This document shows, piece by piece, positions 61,927 to 64,000 of a DNA stretch of 64,000 nt. Numbering within the stretch: position 1 is the first letter of the stretch; each line of letters begins with the position of its first letter. This stretch comes from Alphaproteobacteria bacterium (GTDB lineage Bacteria > Pseudomonadota > Alphaproteobacteria > Caulobacterales > Maricaulaceae), in the NCBI GenBank assembly GCA_024278855.1, contig JAJRSJ010000033.1:1-64000 (forward strand). Reading direction: 5' to 3'. A program made the translations under genes and the position numbers. The notes beneath the pieces were generated by a model that saw only the letters and a list, made by a program, of their open reading frames with translations, had not been told where the DNA came from and ran no database searches.

Positions 61927-63687
61927 ATGGGCGCCAAAGAGGACGCGAGCCAAATGGCAATTGCCAATAAATTCAAATTAAAACTTCCTCGCCCCCGTAG
62001 ACATGTGCGCGGGGTGCGCCGCTTTATCATGTTCTCGACCTTGACCCGGATGATATTTTTGGCGAATTTGTTGGGCTTGATTATTTTAATTACGGGTGCA
62101 TTGACCTTAAACCAGTTTTCGCGCAGCTTAATCGATGCGAAAATCGATAATTTGCATTCGCAAACCCGAATGATTGCCAACCTTCTGGGCGGTCAAGCAA
62201 CCGGCGGCGGCGCTGCGGCAACACTAGACGAAGATGAGGCACGCCGTATTTTGGCCCGCATTGATGTACCCGATAAAGCCCGCATTCGTCTTTATGACCG
62301 AAATGCCGTTCTGGTTGCAGATAGCGACCAACTTGATGACAGGGTGGAGATTGGCACATTAGCTCCAATTACCACAAACACGCCTACGGTTGAACCAAAA
62401 ACCGCTTGGTGGATTAAACTACAAGACAGGAGCGATGAATGGGTCAATAACTGGCGGGTGTTTCGAAACTACCGGAAACAACAACAAAGGTTTTTGGAAC
62501 GGGACATCAAAAATGCTTTACTTGGGGAAACCGTATCCGGGGAGCAATATGAGGGCAGAAACCTGATCGTGTCTGTGGCAATGCCGGTTAAGCGGGTCGC
62601 AGATATTCAAGGGGCGGTGGTTTTTGAGACCCATGATGTGGATGCCATATTGGCGTCCCAGCGCCGGGGTCTGACCCCGATTATTCTTATCGCTATATTG
62701 GCGTCTATATTGTCGTCTTTGGCTTTGACTTTGTTTATCGCCTTACCGGTTCGCCGCTTGGCCCGGGCGGCTGAACAAGTTGTGCGCTCGTCAGACAAGC
62801 GCGATATAATACCGGATTTATCAGACCGCCGCGACGAGATAGGAGACCTCTCCGTTGTTATGCGCGAAATGACCAGCGGGCTGTATAACCGGATTGACGA
62901 TATTGCAAAATTTGCCGCTGATGTTGCCCACGAAATTAAAAACCCCCTAACGTCTTTGCGTTCGGCTAGCGAAACCCTGCGCGGCTCTAAAACCAAAGAG
63001 CGGCGCAACAAATTGATCGATATCATCCAAAAAGATGTTGCCCGCATGGACAGGTTAATCACGGATATTTCCAAAGCGTCGCGTATGGACGCGGCTTTGG
63101 CCAAGGAAAAGGCACAGCCTTTGGATGTGCATAAATTCTTGGGCGACATGGTAGACTTTTATACCCAAACCCGAGAGGAAGCCGCTGTGGATGTGGTATT
63201 GACCACGGCTAAAGACGCAGACAACCCGGTTATGATTCCGGCCCTAGAAAATTCTTTGGGTCAGGTTATGCGCAATTTAATCGACAACGCTTTGACGTTC
63301 TCTCCCGAAAACGATGCCCCAAGCAATAAAACCGCCAGCGTCAGAAGTGCCAGAAGTGTCAGACTTGCCTACCAAAAAGGTGCCGGAGACGCGGACGGGA
63401 CGGCGTTCATTACGATTGATGATGACGGCGTTGGTATTGAGAAAAATGATTTGGAAGCGATATTTAGACGCTTTTACACCCAACGCCCCAAGGGAACGGC
63501 CTTTGGCAATCATTCTGGCCTCGGTTTGGCTATATGTCGCCAAATTATGGATGCCCACGGCGGCACAATTACGGCTAGCAACCGTACAGACGCTGCGGGG
63601 AAAACCACCGGGGCTCGCTTTACATTGGCGCTTCCACTCCAAACAGTTGAAAAAGAAAACCCCAAGCATAAGAATATAAATAAATAA
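61927..63687 (+). CDS. chvG: Sensor histidine kinase ChvG
   Basis: Inner-membrane kinase paired with ChvI. A 586-aa protein: an N-terminal transmembrane helix (~43-62), a periplasmic stimulus-sensing domain (~65-240), a second helix (~248-270), HAMP, HisKA with the phosphorylated His in DVAHEIKNPLTSLRS, and the ATPase N, G1 and G2 boxes (MRNLIDNALTFSP, DDDGVGIEKND, HSGLGLAICRQI). It lies 47 nt after chvI. The start is ATG 61927 or possibly ATG 61954. Confidence 0.94.
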   Translation: MGAKEDASQMAIANKFKLKLPRPRRHVRGVRRFIMFSTLTRMIFLANLLGLIILITGALTLNQFSRSLIDAKIDNLHSQTRMIANLLGGQATGGGAAATLDEDEARRILARIDVPDKARIRLYDRNAVLVADSDQLDDRVEIGTLAPITTNTPTVEPKTAWWIKLQDRSDEWVNNWRVFRNYRKQQQRFLERDIKNALLGETVSGEQYEGRNLIVSVAMPVKRVADIQGAVVFETHDVDAILASQRRGLTPIILIAILASILSSLALTLFIALPVRRLARAAEQVVRSSDKRDIIPDLSDRRDEIGDLSVVMREMTSGLYNRIDDIAKFAADVAHEIKNPLTSLRSASETLRGSKTKERRNKLIDIIQKDVARMDRLITDISKASRMDAALAKEKAQPLDVHKFLGDMVDFYTQTREEAAVDVVLTTAKDADNPVMIPALENSLGQVMRNLIDNALTFSPENDAPSNKTASVRSARSVRLAYQKGAGDADGTAFITIDDDGVGIEKNDLEAIFRRFYTQRPKGTAFGNHSGLGLAICRQIMDAHGGTITASNRTDAAGKTTGARFTLALPLQTVEKENPKHKNINK

Positions 63688-63766
63688 CGCACCACCAAGA
63701 GTAAATAACGCTTTTCATTCCCCCTTGAATTTGTTTAACTGCCAGTCTGTAGACGAGGGGTCGAAC

Positions 63767-64000
63767 TTGATCGGATTGGTATTGGTAACGCACGGACGTT
63801 TGGCTGAGGAGCTGAAACTGGCCACGGAACATGTGGTCGGGCCGCTCTTGCAATTTGGCACAGTCTGTATTGGCGCCGATGATGATTTGGAATTTGCCGC
63901 CAACGCGGTGCAAGCTGCCGTCACAAAGGCAGACACGGGCGACGGTGTCATGTTGCTCACTGATATGTTTGGCGGCACGCCGTCCAATTTGTCGATCTCG
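63767..64000 (+). CDS. Mannose-type PTS EIIA domain protein, cut by window end
   Basis: The first 78 codons, starting at TTG 63767 with GAGGGG upstream: MIGLVLVTHGRLAEELKLAT with the phosphorylated His in VTHG, and VMLLTDMFGGTPSNL. It matches EIIA-Man of the alphaproteobacterial nitrogen/regulatory PTS that follows chvG. Here hprK, usually between chvG and this gene, is missing. The 3' end lies outside the window. Confidence 0.88.
   Translation, partial: MIGLVLVTHGRLAEELKLATEHVVGPLLQFGTVCIGADDDLEFAANAVQAAVTKADTGDGVMLLTDMFGGTPSNLSIS

Overview
The window is chromosomal DNA from an alphaproteobacterium, probably of the Caulobacterales/Hyphomonadaceae type. The evidence is gene order: murA-DUF2948-UPF0262-phosphatase-infA-maf-RNase E/G-yacG; gpsA-tsaD next to mitofilin (Mic60) and hemY; a rho / PPDK-regulator-maf-aroE-coaE divergence; mnmE-mnmG-rsmG-parA-parB; and chvI-chvG followed by a mannose-type EIIA. 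The identifications come from motifs and family knowledge read by eye; no database search was run.

Layout. 1-4.8 kb is an exopolysaccharide operon on the minus strand (priming glycosylphosphotransferase, flippase, GT2 glycosyltransferase, polysaccharide deacetylase cut by the window edge). 5-7.6 kb holds tRNA-Ser, a large unrecognised lipoprotein, an integrase remnant and tRNA-Val. 7.7-10.6 kb carries feoA-feoB, a DUF442 sulfurtransferase-like gene and tRNA-Phe. 10.7-16.1 kb has an M28 membrane peptidase, an M3 lipoprotein peptidase and a GDPD-like protein. 16.3-24.9 kb is the infA/murA block and a ppx-rlmE pair. 25-33.5 kb has tRNA-Arg, a PLP decarboxylase, gamma-glutamyltransferase, yraN-rsmI, a penicillin-binding-protein activator, hemW and rdgB. 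33.6-41.4 kb holds small membrane and regulatory genes, mscS, a VWA protein, gpsA, tsaD, mic60 and hemY.

41.4-61 kb is the replication and segregation region. A 609-bp AT-rich gap with several near-consensus DnaA boxes lies between divergent rho and the PPDK regulator and is the best oriC candidate. Two perfect 16-bp parS palindromes lie inside mnmE and rsmG, where they encode the same heptapeptide, and a degenerate one lies in mnmG. parA-parB follow, but a type ISP-like restriction-modification enzyme and a small HTH gene sit between rsmG and parA. The window ends with a UbiH-like monooxygenase, an ArsC-like protein, ChvI-ChvG and the start of an EIIA-Man gene.

Two themes run through the window. 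First, four conserved genes are each broken by one small lesion: wzx (TGA), UPF0262 (TAA), hemW (TAG) and tsaD (one missing base). Several usual neighbours are also absent from their customary places (hisD, hemC/hemD, hprK). This could be real decay or sequence error. Second, short tandem duplications and inverted-repeat elements recur at gene ends (ggt, the UbiH-like gene, chvI, upstream of yacG, upstream of parA). No single clearly new system is proven. The most unusual points are the restriction-modification insertion in the segregation cluster, the protein-coding parS sites, and a tandem pair of GDPD lipoproteins that have lost complementary active-site residues.
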